Part shown: positions 1-9,262 of the stretch, in pieces
Position numbering within the stretch: position 1 is the first letter of the stretch
How the letters are laid out: each line of letters opens with the position of its first letter
NCBI GenBank assembly: GCA_963810485.1
Contig: CAWENQ010000003.1
Coordinates: 434,001-498,000 of the forward strand
DNA from: DATKFM01 sp963810485
GTDB taxonomy: Bacteria > Pseudomonadota > Alphaproteobacteria > Dongiales > Dongiaceae
DNA length: 64,000 nucleotides
Direction: 5' to 3'
Notes under the pieces: model-generated
What the model was told of the DNA's origin: nothing
What the model saw: only the letters and a program-made list of their open reading frames with translations
Databases searched by the model: none
Program-made: the position numbers and the translations under genes

Positions 1-236
1 CGATCGACGCCGGGAAACTCGCCACGGGCGAGAAGATCGACGGCGCGGCCCTGGTGAAGGCCGGCGTTCTGCGCCGCGCGCGCGACGGCGTTCGCCTGTT
101 GGGCAACGGCGAGTTGAAAGCCAAGATCCAAATCGAGGTCGCCGGCGCCTCCAAGTCCGCCATCGCGGCGGTGGAGAAGGCGGGCGGCCAGGTCATTGTC
201 AATAAGCCGGCGGTCGAAGAACCCGCCAAGGCGTAA
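1..236 (+). CDS. rplO: 50S ribosomal protein L15, C-terminal part (cut by window start)
   Basis: The reading frame is open from base 3 and ends at TAA 234-236. It encodes the C-terminal end of L15, with the family pattern of a basic stretch (VLRRARDGVRLLGNGEL) followed by a segment ending in EKAGGQV. L15 binds 23S rRNA late in large-subunit assembly. The position directly before secY is the standard spc-operon order. The N-terminus lies outside the window. A GTG at 54 is internal and is not the start. Confidence 0.93.
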   Translation, partial: IDAGKLATGEKIDGAALVKAGVLRRARDGVRLLGNGELKAKIQIEVAGASKSAIAAVEKAGGQVIVNKPAVEEPAKA

Positions 237-251
237 CCCAGGAAAGCGCCC

Positions 252-1583
252 ATGGCGTCAGCAGCCGAGCAACTTGCCGCCACTATCAATTTCGGCGCCA
301 TCGGCAAGGCGACCGAGCTGCGCAAGCGCATCCTGTTCACGCTGGGATGCCTGATCGTCTTCCGCCTGGGTACCTATCTGCCGCTGCCGGGCATCGACGC
401 CCAGAATTATCTAGCCGCCTTCAATACGGTTTCCGGCGGCGTTCTCGGCATGCTGAATCTGTTTGCCGGCGGCGCCGTAGAGCGCATGTCGATCTTTGCG
501 CTCAGCATTATGCCCTACATCTCGGCGTCGATCATCGTCCAATTGATGTCCGGTATTTCGCCGTCGCTGGAGGCCCTGAAGAAGGAAGGGCAGGCGGGCC
601 GGCAGAAGCTCAATCAGTATACGCGCTACCTCACCGTGCTGCTCGCGACGTTCCAGTCCTTCGGCGTAGCGCGAGGCTTGCTAGGTTCTCAAGGGGTAGT
701 GATCGGCGATCCATTCTGGTTCCAGATCAGCACGGTCGTCATCCTGACCGCCGGCACGATGTTCCTGATGTGGCTCGGCGAGCAGATCACGGCCCGCGGC
801 ATCGGCAACGGCATCTCGCTGATCATCTTCTCGGGCATCGTGGCGAACCTGCCGATCTCGGCTGTCCAGACGCTCAATATGGGCGCCACCGGCTCTCTCG
901 AGATGATCTGGATCATCGGCATCATCATCATGGTCGTTGCCGTCATCACCACGATCGTCTTCTTCGAGCGCGCCCAACGGCGCCTGCTGGTGCAATATCC
1001 GAAACGACAGGTCGGCCTGAAGATGTTCGGCGGCGAGAGCTCGCACCTGCCGCTGAAGCTCAACAGCTCGGGCGTCATTCCGCCGATCTTCGCCAGCTCC
1101 CTGCTGCTGCTGCCGCTGACCATCGTCGGCTTCAGCGGGCAATCCGGTCCGGGATTCCTTCAGCAGGTTTCGCTGTACCTATCCCATGGCAAGCCGCTCT
1201 ACATGCTGCTGTATGCCGGCTTGATCATCTTCTTTGCCTTCTTCTATACGGCGGTGGTGTTCAACCCCGCGGAGACGGCTGACAATCTCAAGAAGTATGG
1301 TGGCTTCATCCCGGGATACCGACCCGGCAAGCACACCGCTGATTATCTCGACTATGTGCTGACGCGGTTGACCATGGTGGGCTCACTGTATCTCGCGGGC
1401 GTGTGTCTGATCCCCGAGGCGCTGATTTCCTGGAAGTCGCTGCCGTTCTATTTCGGCGGCACCAGCCTGCTGATCGTCGTGTCCGTGACCATGGACACGG
1501 TGGCCCAGATACACTCCCATCTGATCGCCCACCAGTACGAAGGCCTGATCAAGAAAGCCAAGCTCAAAGGCCGCCGCGGATGA
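252..1583 (+). CDS. secY: Preprotein translocase subunit SecY
   Basis: This 443-residue polytopic protein is the channel-forming subunit of the Sec translocon in the inner membrane. The sequence shows about ten hydrophobic spans, the plug/TM2 region around residues 60-95 (GGAVERMSIFALSIMPYISA), and the conserved cytoplasmic loops around QRRLLVQYPKRQVG and the GFIPGYRPGKHTADYLD segment. Length is normal for the family. It follows rplO by 15 bases with an AGGAAAG ribosome-binding site. Its TGA overlaps the adk ATG (ATGA at 1580-1583), so the two genes are translationally coupled. Confidence 0.98.
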   Translation: MASAAEQLAATINFGAIGKATELRKRILFTLGCLIVFRLGTYLPLPGIDAQNYLAAFNTVSGGVLGMLNLFAGGAVERMSIFALSIMPYISASIIVQLMSGISPSLEALKKEGQAGRQKLNQYTRYLTVLLATFQSFGVARGLLGSQGVVIGDPFWFQISTVVILTAGTMFLMWLGEQITARGIGNGISLIIFSGIVANLPISAVQTLNMGATGSLEMIWIIGIIIMVVAVITTIVFFERAQRRLLVQYPKRQVGLKMFGGESSHLPLKLNSSGVIPPIFASSLLLLPLTIVGFSGQSGPGFLQQVSLYLSHGKPLYMLLYAGLIIFFAFFYTAVVFNPAETADNLKKYGGFIPGYRPGKHTADYLDYVLTRLTMVGSLYLAGVCLIPEALISWKSLPFYFGGTSLLIVVSVTMDTVAQIHSHLIAHQYEGLIKKAKLKGRRG

Positions 1584-2230
1584 AGCTGATACTGCTGGGA
1601 CCGCCGGGGGCCGGGAAGGGCACCCAGGCGAAGCGGTTGGAGGATTTGCGCGGTCTCCGGCAGCTATCGACGGGCGACATGCTGCGGGCCGCCGTGCAGT
1701 CCGGCAGCGATGTCGGCAAAGAGGCCGATAAACTGATGAAAGCCGGGCAGCTGGTTCCGGACAGCATTGTGATCAGGATGATTGCCGATCGGGTTGACGG
1801 TCCGGATTGTGCGAAAGGCGTCATCCTCGACGGTTTTCCGCGCACGGTCGCCCAGGCCCAGGCGCTGGACGCGATGCTGGCCGAACGAGGCACGGGGCTG
1901 GATGCCGTCATCGAGATGGCCATCGATGACAAGGCCCTGGTCGACCGAATCTCCGGCCGCTTCACCTGCGGCAAATGTGGCGCCGTCTACCACAACTCCT
2001 TCAAGCAGCCCAAGAAATCCGGGATTTGCGACGTCTGCGGCGGCACCGAGTTCAAGCGGCGCGCCGATGACAATGCGGCGACGGTCGGCGCACGTCTTAA
2101 GGAATATCATGAGAAAACGGCGCCTATCCTGCCGTATTATAAGGAAAAAAGCATACTTCGACAGGTAGATGGCATGGCCTCGGTCGAAGATGTAGCGCGG
2201 CAGATCGATGCCGTGCTGGCGGGGGTCTAA
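1580..2230 (+). CDS. adk: Adenylate kinase, zinc-type LID
   Basis: This 216-residue kinase interconverts ATP+AMP and 2 ADP in the cytoplasm. The P-loop GPPGAGKGT lies at residues 7-15 and the AMP-site motif LDGFPRT at about 83-89. The LID carries four cysteines (about residues 130, 133, 150 and 153, pattern CxxC...CxxC), which indicates the long zinc-binding form. The start is the ATG that overlaps the secY stop. The frame is also open upstream to 1403, but that part lies inside secY. secY-adk adjacency is standard in bacteria. Confidence 0.97.
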   Translation: MKLILLGPPGAGKGTQAKRLEDLRGLRQLSTGDMLRAAVQSGSDVGKEADKLMKAGQLVPDSIVIRMIADRVDGPDCAKGVILDGFPRTVAQAQALDAMLAERGTGLDAVIEMAIDDKALVDRISGRFTCGKCGAVYHNSFKQPKKSGICDVCGGTEFKRRADDNAATVGARLKEYHEKTAPILPYYKEKSILRQVDGMASVEDVARQIDAVLAGV

Positions 2231-2336
2231 ATGGTTGACTCGACAGGGAGCCTACCTATAATCCGCCGCCTTGGTCCGGTCGCGAGTCCGGGCCTTTTCA
2301 GCATGCCTTCATCGAGAAATTAGAGGAGCTTACGGC

Positions 2337-2711
2337 GTGGCTCGTATAGCTGGCGTCAATATTCCCACGCAGAAGCGCGTTTTAGTCGCGCTCACCTACA
2401 TCCATGGCATTGGCCGGGCGAAGGCGGGAGAGATCTGTACCAAGGTCGGTATTCCGTCCGAGCGGCGGGTGTCTCAGCTGACGGACGACGAGGTCGTGCG
2501 CATCCGCGAGTGCATCGACCGCGACTATCGGGTCGAGGGCGATCTGCGCCGCATCGTCGCCATGAACATCAAGCGCCTGATGGATCTCGGCTGCTATCGC
2601 GGCCTGCGGCACCGCAAGGGAATGCCGGTGCGCGGCCAGCGGACGCGGACCAATGCGCGCACGCGCAAAGGTCCGGTGAAGACCATTGCCGGCAAGAAAA
2701 AGACAGTCTGA
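2337..2711 (+). CDS. rpsM: 30S ribosomal protein S13
   Basis: This 124-residue protein starts at GTG 2337 (ARIAGVNIPTQKR), preceded by an AGAGGAG ribosome-binding site at about 2322-2328. The frame continues upstream to 2271, but that stretch does not resemble S13. Family landmarks are the helix-two-turn-helix region IHGIGRAKAGEIC and the basic C-terminal tail (RGQRTRTNARTRKG). It sits in the small-subunit head at the A/P-site interface. A 106-base gap separates it from adk, longer than the neighbouring spacings, so it may have its own promoter or leader. Confidence 0.97.
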   Translation: MARIAGVNIPTQKRVLVALTYIHGIGRAKAGEICTKVGIPSERRVSQLTDDEVVRIRECIDRDYRVEGDLRRIVAMNIKRLMDLGCYRGLRHRKGMPVRGQRTRTNARTRKGPVKTIAGKKKTV

Positions 2712-2733
2712 CGCGAATTAACAGGACAGGATC

Positions 2734-3126
2734 ATGGGAAAACCAGCAACTGCGCGCCCCCGCCGCAAAGAGCGCAAGAACATCACTTCCGGCGTCGCGC
2801 ATGTGAACGCCAGCTTCAACAACACCGTCGTGACCATTACGGATGCCCAGGGCAACACGATCGCCTGGTCGTCGTCGGGCAGCCAGGGCTTCAAGGGCTC
2901 GCGCAAATCGACGCCCTACGCAGCCCAGGTCGCGGCCGACAACGCCGCCCGCAAGGCGATGGAACATGGCGTGAAGACGCTGGAAGTCGAAGTGAAGGGC
3001 CCGGGCTCCGGCCGCGAGTCGGCACTCCGGGCGCTTCAAGCCGCCGGGTTCACGATCACGTCGATCCGCGACGTGACGCCAATTCCGCACAATGGCTGCC
3101 GTCCGCCGAAGCGGCGGCGCGTCTAG
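2734..3126 (+). CDS. rpsK: 30S ribosomal protein S11
   Basis: The 130-residue sequence is a typical S11: KNITSGVAHVNASFNNTVVT near the N-terminus, GSQGFKGSRKSTPYAAQ in the middle and the very basic conserved C-terminus (NGCRPPKRRRV). It binds 16S rRNA on the platform of the 30S subunit. It lies 22 bases after rpsM in the usual rpsM-rpsK-rpoA-rplQ order. Length and start agree with the family. Confidence 0.97.
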   Translation: MGKPATARPRRKERKNITSGVAHVNASFNNTVVTITDAQGNTIAWSSSGSQGFKGSRKSTPYAAQVAADNAARKAMEHGVKTLEVEVKGPGSGRESALRALQAAGFTITSIRDVTPIPHNGCRPPKRRRV

Positions 3127-3268
3127 AGATTTCGCCCGCCGCCCCGTGACCGGCGGCAGAGGCGTTGAAGGCCGGTGCGATGCCCCAATGGTCGGCGGTG
3201 CGCCGGATAAGAAATGACCAGCATGGAACAGGGGTCCGCCCGTTCCCGTAGGTGATGAGGTCGAAGTC

Positions 3269-4285
3269 GTGATTCAGAAAAATTGGACCGAGTTGATCAA
3301 GCCGAACAAGCTCAACGTCGAAAGCGGCGCGGACCCCAAGCGGTTCGCGACGATCGTCGCCGAGCCGCTGGAGCGCGGTTTCGGCCTGACGCTCGGCAAT
3401 GCGATCCGGCGCGTGCTGATGTCGTCGCTGCAGGGTGCGGCGATCACGTCGGTGCATATCGACGGCGTGTTGCATGAATTCTCCTCGATTTCCGGGGTGC
3501 GCGAGGATGTGACCGACATCATCCTCAACATCAAGGCGATCGCGCTGCGCATGGGCGGCGAAGGCCCGAAGCGAATGCGGCTCCGCGCCGAAGGCCCGGG
3601 CGAAGTGACCGCTGGCCGCATCGAGACCGGCCATGACATCGAGATCCTCAATCCGGATCTCGTGCTCTGCACCCTCGACAAAGGCGCGAAGCTGAACATG
3701 GAATTCACGGTCACCAACGGCAAAGGCTACGTGCCGGCGTCGCAGAATCGTCCTGATGACGCGCCGATCGGGCTGATCCCCGTCGACTCCCTGTATAGCC
3801 CGGTGCGCCGCGTTTCCTACAAGGTCGACAACAGCCGCGTTGGTCAGGTCACCGACTATGACAAGCTGTCGATGCAGGTCGAGACCAACGGCGCCGTGAC
3901 GCCGGAAGACGCCGTGGCCCTGGCCGCGCGCATCCTGCAGGACCAGTTGCAGCTCTTCATCAACTTCGAAGAGCCGAAGGCCGTTTCCGCCGAAGACAAG
4001 GGCGCGGACCTGCCGTTCAACAAGAACCTGCTGCGCAAGGTCGACGAGCTCGAGCTCTCGGTCCGCTCGGCGAACTGCCTCAAGAACGACAACATCGTCT
4101 ATATCGGCGATCTCGTGCAGAAGACCGAGGCGGAGATGCTGCGCACGCCGAACTTCGGCCGCAAGTCGCTCAACGAGATCAAGGAAGTCCTGGCCCAGAT
4201 GGGGCTCCATCTCGGCATGGAAATCCCCGGCTGGCCGCCGGAGAACATCGAAGACCTAGCGAAGCGGCTCGACGAGCCCTATTGA
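3269..4285 (+). CDS. rpoA: DNA-directed RNA polymerase subunit alpha
   Basis: This 338-residue subunit dimerises to nucleate assembly of core RNA polymerase. The N-terminal domain (about residues 1-235) carries EPLERGFGLTLGNAIRRVL. The C-terminal domain (about 255-325) contains the DNA- and activator-binding helix-hairpin-helix region (RTPNFGRKSLNEIKEVL). The start is GTG 3269, giving the family N-terminus MIQKNWTELIKP. A 142-base gap follows rpsK. No strong terminator was seen there, so cotranscription with rpsK is likely. Confidence 0.98.
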   Translation: MIQKNWTELIKPNKLNVESGADPKRFATIVAEPLERGFGLTLGNAIRRVLMSSLQGAAITSVHIDGVLHEFSSISGVREDVTDIILNIKAIALRMGGEGPKRMRLRAEGPGEVTAGRIETGHDIEILNPDLVLCTLDKGAKLNMEFTVTNGKGYVPASQNRPDDAPIGLIPVDSLYSPVRRVSYKVDNSRVGQVTDYDKLSMQVETNGAVTPEDAVALAARILQDQLQLFINFEEPKAVSAEDKGADLPFNKNLLRKVDELELSVRSANCLKNDNIVYIGDLVQKTEAEMLRTPNFGRKSLNEIKEVLAQMGLHLGMEIPGWPPENIEDLAKRLDEPY

Positions 4286-4412
4286 TCGCCTGGAGTTGAG
4301 CTACAAACGGGCATGAGGCCCGGCCCCGGCGTCTCCTGACCCAAAGCGGTCGCGGCGGCGGGATGTGCAATCGGCTTCGCGCGCGAAGCCCGGAGAAGAG
4401 GAGACGGTCACC

Positions 4413-4832
4413 ATGCGACATGGTCTACGCGGACGTAAATTCAGCCGGACGAGGGCCCATCGCCGCGCCCTGTTCGCCAATCTGGCGGCATCGCTGATCA
4501 CCTACGAGCAGATCAAGACCACGCTGCCGAAGGCGAAGGACCTGCGGCCGATCGTCGAGAAACTCATCACTCTGGGCAAGCGCGGCGACCTCCACGCCCG
4601 CCGGCAGGCTCACGCGGTGCTGCGCAATGACGAGGTGGTGAAGAAGCTGTTTGATGCGATCGCAAAGCGCTACGCCTCGCGCCAGGGCGGCTATACCCGC
4701 GTCCTCAAGGCGGGCTACCGCTATGGCGACATGGCGCCGATGGGGGTGATCGAACTGATCGACCGCGACCCCGCCGCCAAGCCGAAGCTGGCGAAGTCGG
4801 ACGAAGCCGAGGGCGAAGGCGCCGCGGCCTGA
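4413..4832 (+). CDS. rplQ: 50S ribosomal protein L17
   Basis: The 139-residue protein starts at ATG 4413 with the invariant MRHGLRGRKFSRTRAHRRAL, after a GAGGAGA ribosome-binding site. The frame upstream to 4365 is not part of L17. A family core (YEQIKTTLPKAKDLRPIVEK) is followed by an acidic, alanine-rich tail ending in EGEGAAA. It is the last gene of the ribosomal operon and is followed by an intrinsic terminator at about 4861-4891. Confidence 0.97.
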   Translation: MRHGLRGRKFSRTRAHRRALFANLAASLITYEQIKTTLPKAKDLRPIVEKLITLGKRGDLHARRQAHAVLRNDEVVKKLFDAIAKRYASRQGGYTRVLKAGYRYGDMAPMGVIELIDRDPAAKPKLAKSDEAEGEGAAA

Positions 4833-4860
4833 CACTTTGATGGCGGTACAAGCTTCAGAA

Positions 4861-4891
4861 GGGGCGGTCCAGCGGGCCGCCCTTTCTTGTT
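4861..4891 (+). terminator. Rho-independent terminator of the ribosomal operon
   Basis: A GC-rich inverted repeat (GGGCGGTCC, short loop, GGGCCGCCC at 4862-4882) runs directly into a T-rich tract (TTTCTTGTTT). It lies 30 bases after the rplQ stop and before the unrelated protease gene. Confidence 0.8.
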
Positions 4892-4958
4892 TCAGGCCCC
4901 AGGGCCTTGGCGCTAGGATCATGCGGGAATCGCTGAATAGGAGCCGACGGAGCAGGCC

Positions 4959-6392
4959 ATGATCGCCGCAGGGAGCAGCCGGGGGTTGAAGCTGGCTTTG
5001 GCTGTGCTCGTCGTATCGGCGGCCGCAGTCATCGCACCACCGTCCCGCGGTGATGAGACGGCGGTTCCGGACTCTGCCGCGCAGATCCGCCTGACCTTCG
5101 CGCCCATCGTCAAGAAAGTCGCGCCGGCGGTGGTGAACATCTACACACGCCGGGTGGTGAAAACGCAATCGGCCTCGCCGATGTTCGACGACCCCTTTTT
5201 CAAGCAGTTCTTCGGCGATGATTCCGGTCTTGGCGGATCGCGGGAGCGGGTGCAGAACTCGCTCGGTTCCGGCGTCATCGTCAGCGCCGATGGCCTGGTC
5301 ATCACCAACGAGCATGTGGTGCATGGCGCCGAGGACATCACCGTCGTGCTTGGCGACCGGCGCGAGTTCAGTGCGACGGTCGTCACCAATGACGAGCGGA
5401 CCGACCTTTCTGTGCTCCGCATCGATCCCAAGGGCGAGCGGCTTCCGACGCTGGCCTTCGCGGATTCGGAAGGTATCGAAGTCGGCGACCTCGTGCTCGC
5501 CATCGGCAATCCGTTCGGCGTCGGCCAGACGGTGACCAGCGGGATCGTCTCCGCGGTCGCCCGCACCCAGATAGGCATTTCCGATCTTGGCTTCTTCATT
5601 CAGACGGACGCCGCCATCAATCCCGGCAACTCAGGCGGCGCGCTCGTAGACATGAACGGCGACCTCCTGGGCATAAACACGGCGATCTTTTCCCGCAGCG
5701 GCGGCTCGATCGGGATCGGCTTCGCCATCCCCGCCAACATGGTGGTGACGGTGGTGGCCGCGGCCGGGCAAGGCGGCCGCCCCGTGCGCCCGTGGATGGG
5801 CGTGACCGGACAGCCGCTGACCCGCGAACTGGCGGAAGGTTTCGGTGTCGACCGGCCCGGCGGTGTCGTGCTCAACCAGGTGCATCCGAAGAGCCCTGCC
5901 GCAGTAGCCGGTCTGGAGCTTGGAGACGTTATTCTCTCCTTCAACGACCACGAAGTGCTGGACCCGGCGGGCCTGCGGTTCCGGGTTGCCACCGCCAAGA
6001 TTGGTACCCAGGCGAATCTGCGGGTTCTGCGCGATGGCAAACCCGAGGACATTGTCATCACGCTGGTCGCAGCGCCGGAAGTCCCACCGCGGGAAGAGAC
6101 TTTGCTGGACGGAGACAATCCCCTGGCCGGCGCCTCGATCGTCAATCTCTCGCCCGCCGTTGCCGAGGAACTGGGCATCGACGACGCCTGGGAAGGCGTC
6201 ATGGTCGTGTCAGTGGCGCGCGGCAGCGCGGCGCGGCGCCTTGGCCTCAAGCCTGGCGATCTGCTGCTGGAGGTCGCGGGCGAAGAGGTCAAGTCGGTCG
6301 CGGATGTCATGGACGCGGTCCGGCATCCCGCCGAGAACTGGCGCCTCAGCATCCGCCGCGGCGGCCAGATCCATACCATCGTGCTCTCCTAG
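4959..6392 (+). CDS. Do-family (DegP/DegQ/HtrA) periplasmic serine endoprotease
   Basis: The 477-residue protein has an N-terminal signal-like hydrophobic segment (about 10-27). A trypsin-like domain follows, with the catalytic triad visible as His119 in TNEHVV, Asp149 in RTDLSVL and Ser225 in NPGNSGGAL. Two PDZ domains follow, at about 265-360 and 390-477. It should degrade or refold misfolded proteins in the periplasm. It begins 67 bases after the ribosomal terminator and is followed by rarA after 9 bases, a common alphaproteobacterial pairing. The domain layout fits DegP, DegQ or MucD, and the sequence alone does not separate them. Confidence 0.93.
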   Translation: MIAAGSSRGLKLALAVLVVSAAAVIAPPSRGDETAVPDSAAQIRLTFAPIVKKVAPAVVNIYTRRVVKTQSASPMFDDPFFKQFFGDDSGLGGSRERVQNSLGSGVIVSADGLVITNEHVVHGAEDITVVLGDRREFSATVVTNDERTDLSVLRIDPKGERLPTLAFADSEGIEVGDLVLAIGNPFGVGQTVTSGIVSAVARTQIGISDLGFFIQTDAAINPGNSGGALVDMNGDLLGINTAIFSRSGGSIGIGFAIPANMVVTVVAAAGQGGRPVRPWMGVTGQPLTRELAEGFGVDRPGGVVLNQVHPKSPAAVAGLELGDVILSFNDHEVLDPAGLRFRVATAKIGTQANLRVLRDGKPEDIVITLVAAPEVPPREETLLDGDNPLAGASIVNLSPAVAEELGIDDAWEGVMVVSVARGSAARRLGLKPGDLLLEVAGEEVKSVADVMDAVRHPAENWRLSIRRGGQIHTIVLS

Positions 6393-6401
6393 CTGTCGAT
6401 T

Positions 6402-7742
6402 ATGCCCGGCATGCGTCGCGACAGCAGTGCATCCAGCGGCCTGTTCGAAGTTTTGGCGCCGCGGCCATTGGCCGATCGGTTGCGGCCGAAGTCGGTTGAC
6501 GAGGTTGTCGGCCAGGATCATCTGCTGTCGAAGCAGGGTCCCATCGGCCGCATGATCGCGTCGGGCCGCCTGACCTCGATGATCCTCTGGGGCCCGCCGG
6601 GCTGCGGCAAGACCACGCTCGCGCGCCTGCTGGCGGAACATACGAAGCTGCATTTCGAGCCGCTATCAGCGGTGTTCTCCGGTGTCGCCGATCTGCGCAA
6701 GGTGTTCGAAGCCTCGCGCGCCCGCCGCGCCGCCGGACAGGGAACGCTGCTGTTCATCGACGAGATCCACCGCTTCAACCGCGCCCAGCAGGATGGCTTC
6801 CTGCCCTATGTCGAGGACGGCACGGTGATCCTGGTCGGCGCCACGACGGAGAATCCGTCCTTCGAGTTGAACGCCGCGCTGCTGTCGCGGACGCAGGTGT
6901 TCGTCCTCAACCGCCTCGACGATGCGGCTCTCGAAAGTCTGCTGATTCGGGCCGAAAATACTGAAAGCCGCAAGCTGCCGCTCGACGCGGAAGCCCGGCA
7001 GGCGCTGCGCGCAATGGCCGATGGCGATGGCCGTTACCTCTTGAATATGGCGGAGGAGCTGTTCGCACTGCCCGCCGCGGCACCGCCGTTGGACACCAAA
7101 GCCCTGATGGCCGCCGTGCAGCGCCGCATGCCGCTCTACGACAAGGCTCAGGAGGCGCACTACAATCTCATCAGCGCGCTGCACAAGTCGCTGCGCGGCT
7201 CCGACACTGATGCCGCGCTCTACTGGTTTGCCCGCATGCTGGCTGGCGGCGAGGATCCGCGCTACATCGCCCGGCGGCTGGTGCGCTTTGCCGTCGAGGA
7301 TGTGGGCCTGGCCGATCCCCAGGCGCTGCCCCAGGCGATCGCGGCCTGGGAGGCCTACGAACGTCTCGGCTCGCCGGAAGGCGAATTGGCGCTCGTGCAA
7401 TGCATCGTCTTTCTGGGCACCGCGCCGAAATCCAATGCGCTCTATCGTGCCTACGGCGCCGCGCGGGAGGCCGCGAAGGACACGGGATCGCTGACGCCGC
7501 CGATGCATATCCTGAATGCACCGACGCGGCTGATGAAGGATCTCGGCTACGGCAAGGGCTATGAATACGACCACGATGCCGCCGAAGGTTTCTCCGGCCA
7601 GAACTACTTCCCGCCGGGCATGAACAGGCGGAATCTCTATGAGCCGGTCGATCGCGGGTTCGAGCGGGAGATCCGCAAGCGGCTGGAATATTGGGATCGG
7701 CTTCGCCGCGAGCGGGGTTCGGAGGGCGAAGGCAAATCATGA
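6402..7742 (+). CDS. rarA: Replication-associated recombination protein A (MgsA/RarA AAA+ ATPase)
   Basis: This 446-residue AAA+ ATPase related to clamp loaders acts at stalled replication forks. Walker A GPPGCGKT lies at about residues 64-71 and Walker B LLFIDEIH at about 116-123. The family stretch EHTKLHFEPLSAVFSGV and the C-terminal tetramerisation segment (KGYEYDHDAAEGFSGQNYFP) are present. The ATG at 6402 follows the protease by 9 bases. An ATGA overlap couples it to crcB. Confidence 0.94.
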   Translation: MPGMRRDSSASSGLFEVLAPRPLADRLRPKSVDEVVGQDHLLSKQGPIGRMIASGRLTSMILWGPPGCGKTTLARLLAEHTKLHFEPLSAVFSGVADLRKVFEASRARRAAGQGTLLFIDEIHRFNRAQQDGFLPYVEDGTVILVGATTENPSFELNAALLSRTQVFVLNRLDDAALESLLIRAENTESRKLPLDAEARQALRAMADGDGRYLLNMAEELFALPAAAPPLDTKALMAAVQRRMPLYDKAQEAHYNLISALHKSLRGSDTDAALYWFARMLAGGEDPRYIARRLVRFAVEDVGLADPQALPQAIAAWEAYERLGSPEGELALVQCIVFLGTAPKSNALYRAYGAAREAAKDTGSLTPPMHILNAPTRLMKDLGYGKGYEYDHDAAEGFSGQNYFPPGMNRRNLYEPVDRGFEREIRKRLEYWDRLRRERGSEGEGKS

Positions 7743-8119
7743 GGATCATCCTGGCCGTGGCGTTCGGCGGCGCCGTCGGCGCGACGGCGCGCTATCTGAT
7801 GGCCGGTCAGATCGGCCGCTGGTTCGGCACCGGTTTCCCCTGGGGCACGTTGGTTGTGAATGTGCTGGGCTGCCTGATCATGGGCCTGCTGGTGGAGGCG
7901 ATGGCGCTAAAGTGGTCGGTGACACCAGCCATGCGCGCCTTTCTCACTGTCGGCATCCTCGGCGGCTTCACGACCTTCTCCAGCTTTGCCCTCGATACCG
8001 CGACCCTCGCGGCGCGCCATGACACGATGGCGACCGGGTTCTATGTCGCGGGGTCGGTCGCGCTTTCGATCCTCGGCTTCTACGCCGGCATGATCCTGGT
8101 CCGCCACCTCATTCCATGA
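7739..8119 (+). CDS. crcB: Fluoride ion channel CrcB/Fluc
   Basis: This small inner-membrane protein of 126 residues has four hydrophobic spans and the family motif GGFTTFSSFALDT. Conserved GATARY and N-terminal glycine-rich segments are also present (AFGGAVGATARYLMAG). Dual-topology dimers of this family export fluoride. The start ATG overlaps the rarA stop. The frame extends upstream to 7691, but that part lies inside rarA. The gene end overlaps the next gene by ATGA. I saw no fluoride riboswitch, and expression probably comes from the upstream operon. Confidence 0.94.
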   Translation: MRIILAVAFGGAVGATARYLMAGQIGRWFGTGFPWGTLVVNVLGCLIMGLLVEAMALKWSVTPAMRAFLTVGILGGFTTFSSFALDTATLAARHDTMATGFYVAGSVALSILGFYAGMILVRHLIP

Positions 8120-9084
8120 GCGGCGTACAGACCCTGACCGTCGCCGCCGACGAGGCGGACCTGCGGCTCGATCGCTGGTTCAAGCGGCATTTCCCCACGC
8201 TGACCCATGGCCGCCTGGAGAAACTGCTGCGCACCGGACAGATCCGCGTCGACGGCAAGCGCGCCGCGTCCAATCTCCGGCTCATCGCCGGCGCTGCCGT
8301 TCGCGTCCCGCCCTTGCCGCAGCAGCCGGCGCCGGCAGCAACGGAACCCCGGCCCGTCAGCACCAAGGACATGCGCGCCCTGCAGGCATCCGTGCTCTAC
8401 AAGGACGACGACATGCTGGCGATCGACAAGCCGGCGGGTCTGGCGGTGCAGGGCGGGTCGAAGCTCGACCGGCATCTCGACGCCATGCTCGACGTCCTGA
8501 GTTTCGGCGCCGCAGAGCGGCCCCGGCTGGTGCACCGGCTGGACCGGGACACCAGCGGCGTGCTGCTGCTGGCCCGCAATGCCCGGGCGGCGGCGGCGCT
8601 GGCCGAGGCGTTCCGCGACAAGACCAGCCAAAAGACTTACTGGGCGATCGTGGCGGGCGTGCCGAAGATCCGCCAGGGTCGTATCGATCTGCCTCTGGCG
8701 AAACTGCCGGGACGGGCCGGGGAGCGCGTAGTGCCGGACGAGGAGGGCAAGTCGGCGGTCACCGAGTATCGCGTCCTGGATCATGCCGGGCAGATGGCCG
8801 CCTGGCTCGAGATGTGGCCGCTGACCGGCCGCACGCACCAGCTCCGCGCCCATTGCGCGGCCCTGGGGACACCGATCCTCGGCGACGGCAAGTATGGCGG
8901 CGCGAAGGCCCACCTCAGTATAGGGACCACAGGCAAGCACCTGATGCTGCTGGCGCGGTCGATCACCATCCACGCACCGGGCGGGCGCGAGGTGACAATC
9001 ACTGCGCCAGTCCCTGCCCATATGGCCGCGGCCTTCGAGGCCCTGGGATTTCAACCTGGAACTCAGGAGCGCGGCGGGCATTAA
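8116..9084 (+). CDS. RluA-family pseudouridine synthase (RluC/RluD-like)
   Basis: The 322-residue protein has an N-terminal S4 RNA-binding domain (about 15-75, DRWFKRHFPTLTHGRLEKLL). The RluA-type catalytic domain that follows contains HRLDRDTSGVLLLARN with the catalytic aspartate, and later GRTHQLRAHCAALG. It isomerises specific uridines in 23S rRNA. S4-domain architecture and length fit RluC (sites 955/2504/2580 in E. coli), but the target is inferred. ATGA overlap with crcB makes this the fourth gene of a tight operon. Confidence 0.9.
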   Translation: MSGVQTLTVAADEADLRLDRWFKRHFPTLTHGRLEKLLRTGQIRVDGKRAASNLRLIAGAAVRVPPLPQQPAPAATEPRPVSTKDMRALQASVLYKDDDMLAIDKPAGLAVQGGSKLDRHLDAMLDVLSFGAAERPRLVHRLDRDTSGVLLLARNARAAAALAEAFRDKTSQKTYWAIVAGVPKIRQGRIDLPLAKLPGRAGERVVPDEEGKSAVTEYRVLDHAGQMAAWLEMWPLTGRTHQLRAHCAALGTPILGDGKYGGAKAHLSIGTTGKHLMLLARSITIHAPGGREVTITAPVPAHMAAAFEALGFQPGTQERGGH

Positions 9085-9262
9085 CCAAGTTCAGGCCGCC
9101 GAAGTCGCGACTTTTCGCGCAAATTTTCCCATGTAATCCATTACTTGACCGTCGGTGTCCGCGGCCCGCCTGCCGCTGCCTTTACGGTCGGTTCACCAAT
9201 TTTGTTGATAGTCGGACGCGAGCCTAGGCCCGGTGCGGGCAGCGTTTGGAGTTTAGAAATCG

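Noticed and set aside
347..1282. A 311-codon plus-strand frame inside secY
   Set aside because: It is an out-of-frame shadow rich in His and Arg, whereas secY in the other frame has all family motifs.
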